Below, piece after piece: positions 28,460 through 37,522 of a stretch of 64,000 bases of DNA. The stretch spans positions 1,674,001 through 1,738,000 of the forward strand of contig NZ_CP144460.1 in the NCBI RefSeq assembly GCF_040182365.1, in the 5' to 3' direction. The notes under the pieces are model-generated. The model made no database searches. It saw nothing but the letters and a program-made list of their open reading frames with translations, and was not told the DNA's origin. Each line of letters starts with the position of its first letter. The stretch's first letter is position 1. The stretch comes from Xanthomonas sp. 10-10. GTDB taxonomy: Bacteria > Pseudomonadota > Gammaproteobacteria > Xanthomonadales > Xanthomonadaceae. The translations under genes and the position numbers were made by a program.

Positions 28460-29198
28460 GTCCGCGGGCGCGCCTTTTCGTCGCCGTAGAAAACACAAGG
28501 CAAGTGACGGAGCGCATTGTATTTTTCACGGCGCATGTTTGTTTGGCCCGATGCTAGTGCTCTGCATAACCTGCAGAATCTCTGAAGTTCAAAGGCAGTG
28601 CCTGGAGGACGCGCCTAGTGGGTTTGAGCTTGGCAAAACGCCGCGGGATGCGGGGCTCATTCAGCGTTTCGTCCATCGCTGGATCGCGCAAGACCTGTCA
28701 ACGCTGCAGTAGAGCAATCCACACCAGCCTCGTCACTGCGTACGGCTGACGAACAGGGCGTCCTGACATCGAGGAGTGCGCGCAATCAGCCCGAGCAATT
28801 GCTGCCACACAAGGTCCTGTGGACCCTGCAATGCAGTGCAAGCCAAACGATAAGGTCTGCGGTCAATCTTGATGACAAAACTTGGCGGGTGCTGGCTAGT
28901 CCAGACTGTCTTGCGGTCTTGGCGGGGTGTCATCCAGTCATTGTTTGTCCTGTCCGCGGAACTCGCTTCGCGTGCGGAAAGACGAGCCGCCCTGCTGGCA
29001 CCACAGCGCAGCGTGGGATGAGACAAGCGGCGGTTGAACTACGCATCGTTGCAGCTCGCTTCGCACGCTGTTCAGTGACAGCCGCGCAGTGGCCTGCTTG
29101 CGCGCGTTGCCTTGCATCACTGCCGGTTGCGTCGTTGCGAGGACTCATTCGCCTTTGAAAAAGCTAAGATCGAAACTTGTGCAAAGTCGGAGGCGCCA
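28460..29198. other. Region between the small gene and the fucosidase gene
   Basis: This 739-base stretch has no firm gene. A minus-strand frame at 28733-28933 is the only one with protein-like composition and is listed separately. Base composition is more even than in neighbouring genes, which may mark decayed or acquired DNA. No insertion-sequence ends were recognised. Confidence 0.4.
28733..28933 (-). CDS. Possible small protein of unknown function
   Basis: A 66-residue frame starting MTPRQDRKTVW and containing SFVIKIDRRPYRLACTALQG then LVWQQLLGLIARTP has a less arginine/alanine-biased composition than chance frames here. There is no ribosome-binding site and no known domain. It could be a remnant of a larger gene. 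Weak call. Confidence 0.2.
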   Translation of the reverse strand: MTPRQDRKTVWTSQHPPSFVIKIDRRPYRLACTALQGPQDLVWQQLLGLIARTPRCQDALFVSRTQ

Positions 29199-31127
29199 AT
29201 GATCGATCGTCGTACCTTTCTTGCCACGGGCGTGGTAGCCGCTGCTGCCAGCTTCAGTTCCCCGGCGGCGCGGATCTCACAGACGCCGCGCGCAAACGGG
29301 CCGGCACCGTGGGGTGCGGTTCCTAGCAAGCGCCAGCTGCGGTGGCATCGGTGGGAGCAATATGCTTTCGTGCATTTTGCGATGAATACCTTCACCGACA
29401 AGGAATGGGGCTACGGCGACGAGGATCCTGGCAAATTCGACCCCAGCGATTTTTCGGCCGATCAGATTGTCGCTGCTGCCAAGGCCGGCAATCTGAAAGG
29501 GCTCATTTTCACGGCCAAGCACCACGACGGCTTCTGCCTCTGGCCGACGCGCTTGACCGAGCATTGCATCCGGAACTCGCCGTACAAGAACGGCAAAGGC
29601 GACATCGTCGGTGAGATGGCCGCGGCGTGTCGACGCGCCGGCCTGGCATTCGGCATCTATCTCTCTCCCTGGGATCGTAACCACGCCGAGTATGGGCGCC
29701 CCGGCTACCTCGACTATTTTCGCAAGCAGATCGTCGAACTCTGCACGGGCTATGGCGAGCTGTTCGAGTTCTGGTTCGACGGCGCCAATGGTGGCGACGG
29801 CTATTACGGTGGAGCGCGCGAAGCGCGCAAGATCGATGCGCCTGCTTACTACAACTGGCCAAAAATGATCGAGTTGGTGCATCTGCACCAGCCGATGGCC
29901 TGCACCTTCGATCCGCTCGGCGCCGATATTCGCTGGGGTGGCAACGAGGACGGTATCGCTGGTGATCCATCCTGGCCGACCATGCCCAATGCGCCCTACA
30001 CACAGGAAAACGGCAACTCCGGGGTGCGCGGAGGGGCGCTGTGGTGGCCGGCCGAAACCAACACCTCGATCCGCCCGGGCTGGTTCTACCATGCCGATGA
30101 AGATGGCAAGGTGCGCAGCCCGGAGAACCTGGTGCGCTATTTCGACACCTCCGTCGCGCGCGGCACCAACATGAACCTCAATCTCCCGCCCGACCGACGC
30201 GGCCGCATCGCCGACCACGACGTGGCAGTGCTGCAGAGTTTCGGCGACGCAATCCGCGCCAGCTTCGCCATCGATCTGGCCAAGGGCGCCAAGGCCAGCG
30301 CCAGTGCGTCGCGCGGTCCTGGATTCGAGCCGGCGCGCGTGCTTGATCGGCAGCCGGACAGCTACTGGTCCACGCCGGATGACCTCACCACGCCCACGCT
30401 GACGCTGGACCTGTCGGCGGTGCACAGCTTCGACCTGATCCGGCTGCGCGAGTATTTGCCGCTGGGCGTGCGCGTCACTCGCTTCGCGGTCGAAGCCGAG
30501 GTCGATGGGCAATGGCGTCGGCTGGCCGAAGCGCAGTGCATTGGTGCGCAGCGCATCGTGCGGCTGGAGCGCCCGATCGCCGCGCGCCGGGTGCGTTTGG
30601 TCGTGCTTGAGGCGCCGGTGTGCCCGGCAATCAGCGAATTCGCGTTATTCCGGGCCGTGGCGCCAGTGCCGGTTGCGCGGCCGATGGCGAATGCGCCGGA
30701 CGTGCTGTCCACCGCTGGCTGGCACATCGTCGAGGCGAGCGCGCCCGGGGCGGAAAAATTGCTCGACGACGATGCCAGCACGATCTGGATCACGCCCGCG
30801 CCCACGCCGGGCCATCCCGCGCAGGCGACCATCGATCTGGGCGCGCTGCGTCAGGTGGCCGGTTTCAGCCTCACCCCCTCGCGCACGGTGATGAACGGTG
30901 CGGCGCCGCCGAAGGGCTATCGCGCCGAAACCAGCGAAGATGGCCAACGCTGGCAGCCGGCTGGCGCCGGTGAGCTGTCCAATATCGCCTACGCGCTTTC
31001 GACCCAGCGCCTGAATTTCCCCGAGGTCCGCCAGATCCGCTATCTGCGGCTGTCGTTCGCTGAAACAGCGGTGCCTGCCGAACGGCTGGCGATCGCGGGG
31101 ATCGGCGCGTTCTCGCGCATGCGATGA
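29199..31127 (+). CDS. Exported alpha-L-fucosidase (GH29) with C-terminal F5/8-type carbohydrate-binding domains
   Basis: The enzyme should release alpha-L-fucose from plant or host glycans. The 642-residue precursor has a twin-arginine signal (DRRTFLATGVVAAAA), implying export of a folded protein. The GH29 domain (about residues 40-340) has YAFVHFAMNTFTDKEWGYG, the TAKHHDGFCLWPT histidine pair and the nucleophile Asp194 in FEFWFDGANGG. Two discoidin-like (F5/8 C/CBM32) modules follow, about 345-510 (ARVLDRQPDSYWSTP) and 525-642 (AEKLLDDDASTIWITP). GGAGG lies six bases before the start. It stands alone between the two copies of the small unknown gene. A fucosidase fits use of xyloglucan side chains or fucosylated arabinogalactan. 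Confidence 0.93.
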   Translation: MIDRRTFLATGVVAAAASFSSPAARISQTPRANGPAPWGAVPSKRQLRWHRWEQYAFVHFAMNTFTDKEWGYGDEDPGKFDPSDFSADQIVAAAKAGNLKGLIFTAKHHDGFCLWPTRLTEHCIRNSPYKNGKGDIVGEMAAACRRAGLAFGIYLSPWDRNHAEYGRPGYLDYFRKQIVELCTGYGELFEFWFDGANGGDGYYGGAREARKIDAPAYYNWPKMIELVHLHQPMACTFDPLGADIRWGGNEDGIAGDPSWPTMPNAPYTQENGNSGVRGGALWWPAETNTSIRPGWFYHADEDGKVRSPENLVRYFDTSVARGTNMNLNLPPDRRGRIADHDVAVLQSFGDAIRASFAIDLAKGAKASASASRGPGFEPARVLDRQPDSYWSTPDDLTTPTLTLDLSAVHSFDLIRLREYLPLGVRVTRFAVEAEVDGQWRRLAEAQCIGAQRIVRLERPIAARRVRLVVLEAPVCPAISEFALFRAVAPVPVARPMANAPDVLSTAGWHIVEASAPGAEKLLDDDASTIWITPAPTPGHPAQATIDLGALRQVAGFSLTPSRTVMNGAAPPKGYRAETSEDGQRWQPAGAGELSNIAYALSTQRLNFPEVRQIRYLRLSFAETAVPAERLAIAGIGAFSRMR

Positions 31128-31315
31128 GCGCTTGCGACCCCTCGCGGCCATAAGCCGCGAGGGAGCGCATCGTTGGGGCGAGGCGGTTTCGCGGGCTTGA
31201 GATGCATCAGGCCACGCGATGGAGAGAAATCGCGTATTCGCATCACGTAGTGACCTGACTCTTGAACCGTGCTTGCACACCGCCGTTCCGGATGACGCGC
31301 TATGGTGCGCGGCGC

Positions 31316-31633
31316 ATGACGCAAGCGACGTGGTTGGGTACGGAACAGAAACAGCACGATTGGATGCAGGCCGTGACCGAAGCGCTCAGCGATCTGCTGG
31401 CCGCGCGCGTGGCACAGGCCACGTTGCTGGAAGCGATGCTGGTCTCGCATCCGGATCCGGTCACGCTCAGAAAGGCGTGGGATGAGCTGTCGTCCAAGCG
31501 CATCACCTACGTTGCGCAGAATAAAGCGCTGGCGGACGACCCGCGCCCGATGGATGCCTACACGCTGGAGCAATTCCAGGCGTGGGAAGAAAAATTCAAC
31601 CGCTATTTTCCGCGCAACTTTGATACGCCTTAG
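31316..31633 (+). CDS. Small conserved-looking protein of unknown function (copy 2)
   Basis: The 105-residue product differs from copy 1 (28166-28459) mainly at both ends: it starts MTQATWLGTEQKQHD and ends NFDTP. The core WMQAVTEALSDLLAAR to FQAWEEKFNRYFPR is about 85% identical. No signal, membrane segment or known motif is seen. A frame beginning further upstream exists (31262) but the extra residues are not shared. A strong bidirectional hairpin follows. Confidence 0.75.
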   Translation: MTQATWLGTEQKQHDWMQAVTEALSDLLAARVAQATLLEAMLVSHPDPVTLRKAWDELSSKRITYVAQNKALADDPRPMDAYTLEQFQAWEEKFNRYFPRNFDTP

Positions 31634-31942
31634 GTCGGCACTCCAGGCGTCGCACTATTGCCGGAGTACCACAGCCTAGCTGTACTTGGAGCGGGCAGTT
31701 GCAGCTTGTGTAACCGTTACCGTGGCTCCGGGCACAATCTCAATTAAGCAGTCGCCGTGCGGGTGTTGCTGCACTCGCTAGCAGCGTCAAACGTTAACTG
31801 CTCCGGCCTGGACTTTTGTCACAAGCACTGCTTGCTTGTTATTGGTCAAGGCCTCTCCTGGCATTTGTGCCTGCTCAATAGAGCAGGCACAAATGCGGCC
31901 GTGACTTTTGTGAACGGGCTGGTTGCTGCCTAATATGCCCCC
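31634..31942. other. Convergent intergenic region with one strong terminator
   Basis: These 309 bases separate the second small-gene copy from the convergent Cys-rich secreted-protein gene. Apart from the hairpin at 31861-31896, I see nothing of note. Confidence 0.5.
31861..31896. terminator. Bidirectional terminator
   Basis: GCATTTGTGCCTGCTC and GAGCAGGCACAAATGC form a perfect 16-bp stem with loop AATA, between convergent genes. Weak T runs on each strand make it suitable in both directions. Confidence 0.85.
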
Positions 31943-32527
31943 TCAGATCGGAAGATATTCGCAACCGACGTAACGAAATTCAGGAAGATAGCCGTCCTTG
32001 TCGTACGGTGCACCGTTGTATTCGCAACGCCAGTTGGGGCCACCCATCCATGTCTTCTTATAACCAGCCTCGCAACTGCCATTCTGGAACCATCCGGAAT
32101 TGGCTCCCGTGACATGAGTGCGGCCCCAACGTTCGCCGACTAGGATGGCTGGAGCGTATTTGGAGTGCGCTTTCGGGGGGCAGGAGTTCTCGTCGGCTCT
32201 TTCATTGCATTCTGTCCAGCTACGATTGTAGTTCCCCGCAAGGGACAATCCAGGAATCCTGATCGGCACATCCCAGCTTCCGCCGATGTCGAAGGACTGT
32301 TCTTTGCAAGTGCCGCGCGTTGTGGACTTCGTGGAGGTTGGGCAATGTGCTTCGTCCCCGTAACATACCGCAAGATCACCCGGGTCTTCGTAGAAAGACT
32401 TTTGATTTTTTCCTAACCATCCTCCGAAGGTAGTGAACATATGTTTGTCCGGTGATGCCTGGGCGGTTCCCACCATAGTCAACACCAAGAGGACGAGGTA
32501 GAAATGCTTTCTTAGATTATTAATCAC
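31943..32527 (-). CDS. Cys-rich secreted protein of unknown function
   Basis: The 194-residue precursor has a clear Sec signal peptide (MINNLRKHFYLVLLVLTMVG, probable cleavage after AQA). The ~170-residue mature protein has eight cysteines, enough for four disulfides, and many Trp, Gly and Asn residues. Pieces such as AVCYGDEAHCPT, TECNERADENSCPP and CEAGYKKTWMGG suggest a small exported domain. I do not recognise a family. The DNA is more AT-rich than neighbouring genes. It might act in the periplasm or outside the cell; effector, toxin or inhibitor roles are guesses only. Confidence 0.75.
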   Translation of the reverse strand: MINNLRKHFYLVLLVLTMVGTAQASPDKHMFTTFGGWLGKNQKSFYEDPGDLAVCYGDEAHCPTSTKSTTRGTCKEQSFDIGGSWDVPIRIPGLSLAGNYNRSWTECNERADENSCPPKAHSKYAPAILVGERWGRTHVTGANSGWFQNGSCEAGYKKTWMGGPNWRCEYNGAPYDKDGYLPEFRYVGCEYLPI

Positions 32528-32849
32528 GATTATCTCCGTGCGGTTGTTTAATTTTAGGGGTGAAGTTTATTTATGATGTGACTAGACCCGGTGCGGGTTA
32601 AGTGTTGCTAGGTGTCAATAAATTGCAGGTGTGCAATCAGTAGTGGGGTATTTTTATTGTTCGTGTGTGAATTATTTTCGAGCGTTACGTGCATGGCTGT
32701 GCTATCAATTGATCAGGTTGGTCCAGATCAATGTGATTTGAAAAAATAAAAGGATGATTTTTGGGTATTTAAAATTATTTAGCACATGGCTCGCAGCACA
32801 GCTGGCTAGGAAATGCGGGTGCGCGCTGACTGGAGCTGGACGAATGTTT
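32528..32849. other. AT-rich intergenic region
   Basis: This 322-base stretch is among the most AT-rich in the window. It lies upstream of the Cys-rich protein gene and should hold its promoter. A short plus-strand frame at 32754-32942 runs into the next gene antisense and is not supported. Confidence 0.45.
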
Positions 32850-33872
32850 TCAGCTGTGACCCTGCAGCAGAGATTCCAGAACTTCCCGTTCTTGAGGCGC
32901 CGCAGAGGGGCGTGCTACCGCGGTCAGGAGGGTCGATCTTAGCGGGGGGGTGAGTTCAACCTCTCCGCTTGCGATCGAATTGAGCGTCTGTCTCACCAGC
33001 GGTTCGGTTGCACCACCTCTCAGGTAATTGACCGCGGCATCTGCTGCGGCATCGGGGGAGGAGAGTCGGTAAACCTTCTGCGCAGCCAGTGCTTTCACCA
33101 CTTCGTCGCCGTTTCCGGTCGCAACCGAATTCAGCTGGGAAAGGGCATTGCTTCTGAGCGACATTGCATCCTTGGATGTGTCTTCTTCGATTGTCCCAAT
33201 AAAGTTCAAGGCAGCGACCGATGTAGGTACGTCGCTCGCATGGCTATTGAGGGTCGACATTGCCTGCGACAGTGCCTCTTTGGGCGCTGTGCCAGGAAAA
33301 TTTGCATACGTTTTGTACATCGCAGTATAGAGGGTGTCGTCCTTACTTGCCCAAATGCGATTGGCCTCGTCTACCATCATTTTTCTGCCGGTCTCGCTAC
33401 GAACAATCATGTTCTGAATAATTTCACGATTGGCAGCGTCTTTTGCAGGTATTCTGGAATAATAGTCAGCGACCGCCTTTCGCCCCTCTGGGCTGGAATC
33501 GATCGTGCTGAGCAAGCGTGACATGAAGATGTCCCGTTGTGCCCGGGACATGGCATGGCCTGAATCCCATCGATCGAAAAAATCCTGTAAGCGTTGCTGG
33601 ACCTCGCTCGCGTTGAAGGGCTTGTCAATTTCAGCACTTGTGGAATCGTTGAATTCAATTCCACTTGTATGCGCATGCTCTGCAAGCGGTGCATGGCCAA
33701 CCCCGACGGGGTGGATCGTCTGGGTGATGTGGCTTGCGTCAACGGTTTTATCGCTGTTCGATTGAGCTGAAAAATAGGTCAATGAGTATATTCCAGTGAT
33801 CGCCACGAGTCCTCCGATAATCAATTTAGTGGCGGGCTTGCTGGGTTGGATCAATCTGATGTTGTCAGCCAT
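32850..33872 (-). CDS. Membrane-anchored helical protein of unknown function
   Basis: The 340-residue product has one N-terminal transmembrane segment (KLIIGGLVAITGIYSLTYF, about residues 16-35) after a short cytoplasmic start MADNIRLIQPSK. The rest is likely a periplasmic, mainly alpha-helical domain (for example EVQQRLQDFFDRWDSGHAMS and RSNALSQLNSVATGNG), perhaps of HEAT-like helical-repeat type. There are no cysteines or catalytic motifs I can identify. Codon use is less GC-rich than neighbouring catabolic genes, as in the Cys-rich gene at 31943-32527. The two could belong to one acquired segment. Function unknown. Confidence 0.75.
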   Translation of the reverse strand: MADNIRLIQPSKPATKLIIGGLVAITGIYSLTYFSAQSNSDKTVDASHITQTIHPVGVGHAPLAEHAHTSGIEFNDSTSAEIDKPFNASEVQQRLQDFFDRWDSGHAMSRAQRDIFMSRLLSTIDSSPEGRKAVADYYSRIPAKDAANREIIQNMIVRSETGRKMMVDEANRIWASKDDTLYTAMYKTYANFPGTAPKEALSQAMSTLNSHASDVPTSVAALNFIGTIEEDTSKDAMSLRSNALSQLNSVATGNGDEVVKALAAQKVYRLSSPDAAADAAVNYLRGGATEPLVRQTLNSIASGEVELTPPLRSTLLTAVARPSAAPQEREVLESLLQGHS

Positions 33873-34800
33873 TGATTTTCCTAAGGCAGGTGCTTTGCTG
33901 GATAATTAAATACTATTAAAAATTTAAATGCGGAACATTTGCATGTGCGTTAATTTCAGACGCGACGAGTCAGAGACATGCAAATTCATATTTTGGGCCT
34001 GATGGTATGTGGTTGAGTTCCGCTTGTATTTTAATATCATGAAGCGAATATTGCGGTTTCAATTTTTCTTGTAATTCGGATAACGCCGGCAATGCGTTGC
34101 CGATGTCAGGTTATTTATTGTTGCCGGGGATGAACGTACATGTTCAATTAACGTTATCGATGTCAGTTGTTGACAAAAATTTCGATGAAGTGGGATAAAG
34201 TAGGTTACTATCTTTGCATAACTTATTGTTTGCCGATAATAGGGTGTCTATGCGATTTAATGACGTTATTTTGTCTCAAAAGATAACCGGATCTTTGTGT
34301 CGAAAAGCGATGTCAAATTGCGAAGGGGGTTTGATTTTAGCGATGCATTATTCGATACCTGGTATAGGTTTTCTGGCGCCCATGGTGAATCTGGCTGGGT
34401 CTTATATGGCCGTGGAATAGCGGGTCGCTCATCCGGCGTCCCTCAAGTAGCGCATCAAGCGAGCTGCAGCAGTCAAGAAAATAATTCTGAGTCGTCGCTC
34501 TTTCGGTCGAGCTAGATCGCCTTCTGCACGGGATTTTGCGCGGCTGAGTCCCATCGCCACCATGGGCCGGGGCACACACATGCAACATAACGACGATCGC
34601 GTCGTCCCTCGCTCGGAATCGCCTGGTGAGTTGGTTCGTTTGGCTGCATACGCGTCGACGAATTGCTACCTGCATCGAGCGATGATCGGTGGGGTCCCCG
34701 GAGAAGATCGCAGGTGACTCAAGCCACAAAAATTCACGCGGCGAAGTCAGGCGCCGCTTCTGGGATGTCGGGCCGGATACATCGCCATGCGACCCAATCT
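33873..34800. other. AT-rich gene-poor region
   Basis: From 33873 to about 34500 the DNA is strongly AT-rich and has no supportable gene; the short frames near 34214-34515 lack a ribosome-binding site and conserved motifs. From 34500 it shifts back to GC-rich and passes into the GH2 relic. The composition suggests the edge of acquired DNA. Confidence 0.45.
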
Positions 34801-34960
34801 GTCGCACGTCCATTCGGTTTGCAGTAACGCCACGTACCCACCGTTGAACGTCCTATGCTGCCGCGCCCTGTCGGTCACCGTGGCGACCGAGGACTCCATT
34901 GCCCGCGCCGATCAGAAGCACGGGACTGGGCATGGGCGAACTGCTCCTGGTGGTCGAGGT
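34801..34960 (-). pseudogene. Decayed 3' fragment of a second GH2 beta-galactosidase gene
   Basis: Blocks of this stretch reappear, in order and at matching spacing, inside the 3' end of the GH2 gene. GTTTGCAGTA is at 34817 and 35070, CCGTTGAACG at 34841 and 35094, GCCGATCAG at 34907 and 35159, GCGAACT at 34936 and 35187. The offsets within each copy agree to within two bases over ~120 bases. The minus-strand translation has LIGAGNG corresponding to LIGVGNG of the gene, then stops and frame breaks. It is therefore a remnant left by duplication or by fusion of two adjacent GH2 genes. Confidence 0.75.
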
Positions 34961-37522
34961 TCAGCCCACCGACGGCCGCAAGGCCGACTTGGCAGCCTGC
35001 AGACGCAAGGTGGCAGATGTCAGACCTGGCGCACTGGCCTGCAACAGAATGTCGCCAGCCTTTCGCGTTGTTTGCAGTAGCCCCGCACATAGGCCGTTGA
35101 ACGCTTTGCGCTGTGATGCCTTGTCATCCTCGTGGCTGCTGGGGTCGCCGTTGCCGACGCCGATCAGCTTGCCTGCGCCGTGCACGGCGAACTTCACTTG
35201 CGTGTCGGCAGTGGGAACGAGGCGGCCTTGTGCATCGACAATCTCTACCTTGATCACTGCAACATCTTCTGCGTCGGCGCGCAGCGCCTTGCGATCGCAA
35301 CTCAAGCGGATCGCAGCCGGCTTGCCGACGGTCTCGCGGCGTTCGGTAAGCACCAGCTTGCCGCCGCGATAGCCGCGTGCCTCGATCACGCCGGGCGCAT
35401 AGACCACCCGCCACTCGACATGGCCGTAGGCGGGCACCTGCTGCAGACCCTGGCTGACGCCGTTGACCAGCAACTCCACCGCGTCGAGGTTGCTATGGCA
35501 CCAGACGGCGAGGTGGCCGTTGTCGTCGGGTTGCAGCAGTCCGTCCCAGTTCCAGTGCGGGAACAGATGCAGCACCGGCTCGCGCGTCCACTGCGCGCGG
35601 TAGTACCAGTAGTTGTCCTTGGGAAAGCCACAACTGTCTAGCACACCGAACTGCGAGGCGACATTCGGCCAGCGGTTGTAGGGTGTGGGTTCGCCGCGAT
35701 AGTCGAAGCCGGTCCAGATGAAGCCGCCGGCGATGTACGGGCGTTGCGCGACATAGCTCCACCAGGCTTCGGCGGTACTGGCCCACCATGGGTGCTCCAG
35801 GTCGTAGGCGCGGGTATAGCCGCGTGCGTCGTCGCGCTGGTAATTGCCTCGCACCGACACGGTGCTGCCGGTTTCGCTGCCGTAGATGGGGATGTCGGGG
35901 TATTGCGCGTGGAAGCCGTCCATCTGGCTGGTGCGGTAATTGAAGCCGACCACATCCACCACCTGGCCCACGCCGTCGCCAAAGCCCTTGTCCATGGCAA
36001 AGGTGGTGGGGCGGGTGGGGTCGAGCTGGCGCACGCGCTGCTGCATGCGCGCGACGATGCGCGCGCCGCGCTCGGTCACCTGCTGCGGTTCTTCGTTGCC
36101 GAGCGACCACAGGATCACGCTGGGATGATTGCGCCCACGCCGGACCATGGTTTCCAGTTCGCCCATCGCTTCGGGGTCGGTGGACATGCGTCGGGTTTCT
36201 TCGATCACGAACATGCCCAGTCGGTCGCACAGTGCGAGCAATTCGGGGGTGGCCGGATTGTGCGAGCTGCGATAGGCGTTGCAGCCCATCGATTTGAGCT
36301 GGCGCAGGCGCCATTCGTGCAGGGCGTCCGGGATGGCGGTGCCGACGCCGGCATGGTCCTGGTGGTTGTTGGTGCCGTGCAGCTTGAGCGGGGTGCTGTT
36401 CAACAGGAAGCCGCGCTGCGCATCGAAGGCGATGCTGCGCACGCCAAACGGCGTGGCCACCGCATCGGTTGCCTTGCCATCGCTGTGCACGCTGGCGGTG
36501 AGCGTGTAGAGCTGCGGGGCGTCGATCGACCACAGGGCCGCCTGCCCCAGCGGGAGGGTCTGCTCAAGCAACTGCACCTGGCCCGGCGCCACCGTCACCA
36601 CCGCGCTGACCGCCTTTGCAACCACGCGACCATCGGGTGCGGTGATGCTGGCCTGCACGCTGCACTGGCGCGGGGCAGTACCGTCATTGCGGACTTCGGC
36701 AGACACCTGCGCGGTGGCGCTGTCGCCGTGCACGGTGCTGCGCACGAACACGCCGTGCTGCGGCATGTGCAGCGGATCGGTCTTTTGCAGCCACAGATGG
36801 CGATAGATGCCGGCGCCTTCGTAGAACCAGCCTTCGCCCAGCGTGGCATCCACGCGCACGGCAATCAGGTTGGGTTTGCCGTAGTCCAGCACTTCGCTCA
36901 GGTCGACCTCGAAGCCGCAATAGCCGCTGGCGTTGCGCCCGACGATGTGGCCGTTGCAGAACACCACGCAATCGCGGAACACACCGTCGAATACCAGGCA
37001 GATGCGCTTGCCCAGATCGCTTGCCGGAATCTGCAGCGTGCGCCGATACCAGCCCACGCTGTTTTCCGGAAAGCTGGTCCCCAGCGCCTTGTAGCCGTGT
37101 GCAGCCGCCGGGTCTTCCTCGGTCATCGAGGCGGAGATCGGTTCCGGGCGGAACGGCAGGCTCACGGCCCAGTCGTGGGGCAGATCCACCTGCTGCCAGC
37201 TGCTGTCGTCGAAGGCCAGTTGCGCGCAGGTGGCGGTGTCCTTGCCAGCCTTGGCAAAGGTGCGTTGAAACGTGCCGAAGTCGAAATCGCGCGACGCATC
37301 GCCGGCATGGCCCAGATGAAAGCGCCACCCGAAATCCAATAGCAGCCGCTCGCGTGGTGCCAGCGTTGGGTCACCCAATGGGCCAACCGGCACGGTGTTT
37401 TTGGCCGTTGCCGATGCGGCGACGCCGGGCACCAGGGCGGCAGCGCTGCCAACCGGTAGTGCCGCGCTCACGCCGCTCGCAAGCATGCCGCGCAGCAACG
37501 CGCGGCGATTGATGCCGGTCAT
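34961..37522 (-). CDS. Exported GH2 beta-galactosidase
   Basis: The 853-residue precursor begins MTGINRRALLRGMLASGVSA, a twin-arginine-type signal, so the enzyme is probably periplasmic. GH2 architecture is complete: sugar-binding jelly roll (LLLDFGWRFHLGHAGD, VDLPHDWAVS), immunoglobulin-like domain and TIM barrel. The acid/base Glu477 is in VILWSLGNEEPQ and the nucleophile Glu550 in IYGSETGSTV. C-terminal beta domains follow (VEIVDAQGRLVPTAD). It would remove galactose from the short beta-1,4-galacto-oligosaccharides made by the GH53 enzyme, whose stop it overlaps (ATG at 37520-37522). A decayed copy of its own 3' end lies directly downstream. Confidence 0.93.
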   Translation of the reverse strand: MTGINRRALLRGMLASGVSAALPVGSAAALVPGVAASATAKNTVPVGPLGDPTLAPRERLLLDFGWRFHLGHAGDASRDFDFGTFQRTFAKAGKDTATCAQLAFDDSSWQQVDLPHDWAVSLPFRPEPISASMTEEDPAAAHGYKALGTSFPENSVGWYRRTLQIPASDLGKRICLVFDGVFRDCVVFCNGHIVGRNASGYCGFEVDLSEVLDYGKPNLIAVRVDATLGEGWFYEGAGIYRHLWLQKTDPLHMPQHGVFVRSTVHGDSATAQVSAEVRNDGTAPRQCSVQASITAPDGRVVAKAVSAVVTVAPGQVQLLEQTLPLGQAALWSIDAPQLYTLTASVHSDGKATDAVATPFGVRSIAFDAQRGFLLNSTPLKLHGTNNHQDHAGVGTAIPDALHEWRLRQLKSMGCNAYRSSHNPATPELLALCDRLGMFVIEETRRMSTDPEAMGELETMVRRGRNHPSVILWSLGNEEPQQVTERGARIVARMQQRVRQLDPTRPTTFAMDKGFGDGVGQVVDVVGFNYRTSQMDGFHAQYPDIPIYGSETGSTVSVRGNYQRDDARGYTRAYDLEHPWWASTAEAWWSYVAQRPYIAGGFIWTGFDYRGEPTPYNRWPNVASQFGVLDSCGFPKDNYWYYRAQWTREPVLHLFPHWNWDGLLQPDDNGHLAVWCHSNLDAVELLVNGVSQGLQQVPAYGHVEWRVVYAPGVIEARGYRGGKLVLTERRETVGKPAAIRLSCDRKALRADAEDVAVIKVEIVDAQGRLVPTADTQVKFAVHGAGKLIGVGNGDPSSHEDDKASQRKAFNGLCAGLLQTTRKAGDILLQASAPGLTSATLRLQAAKSALRPSVG

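Noticed and set aside
34214-34515. Short plus-strand frames in the AT-rich region
   Set aside because: No ribosome-binding site, no conserved-looking motif, and both overlap each other in different frames.
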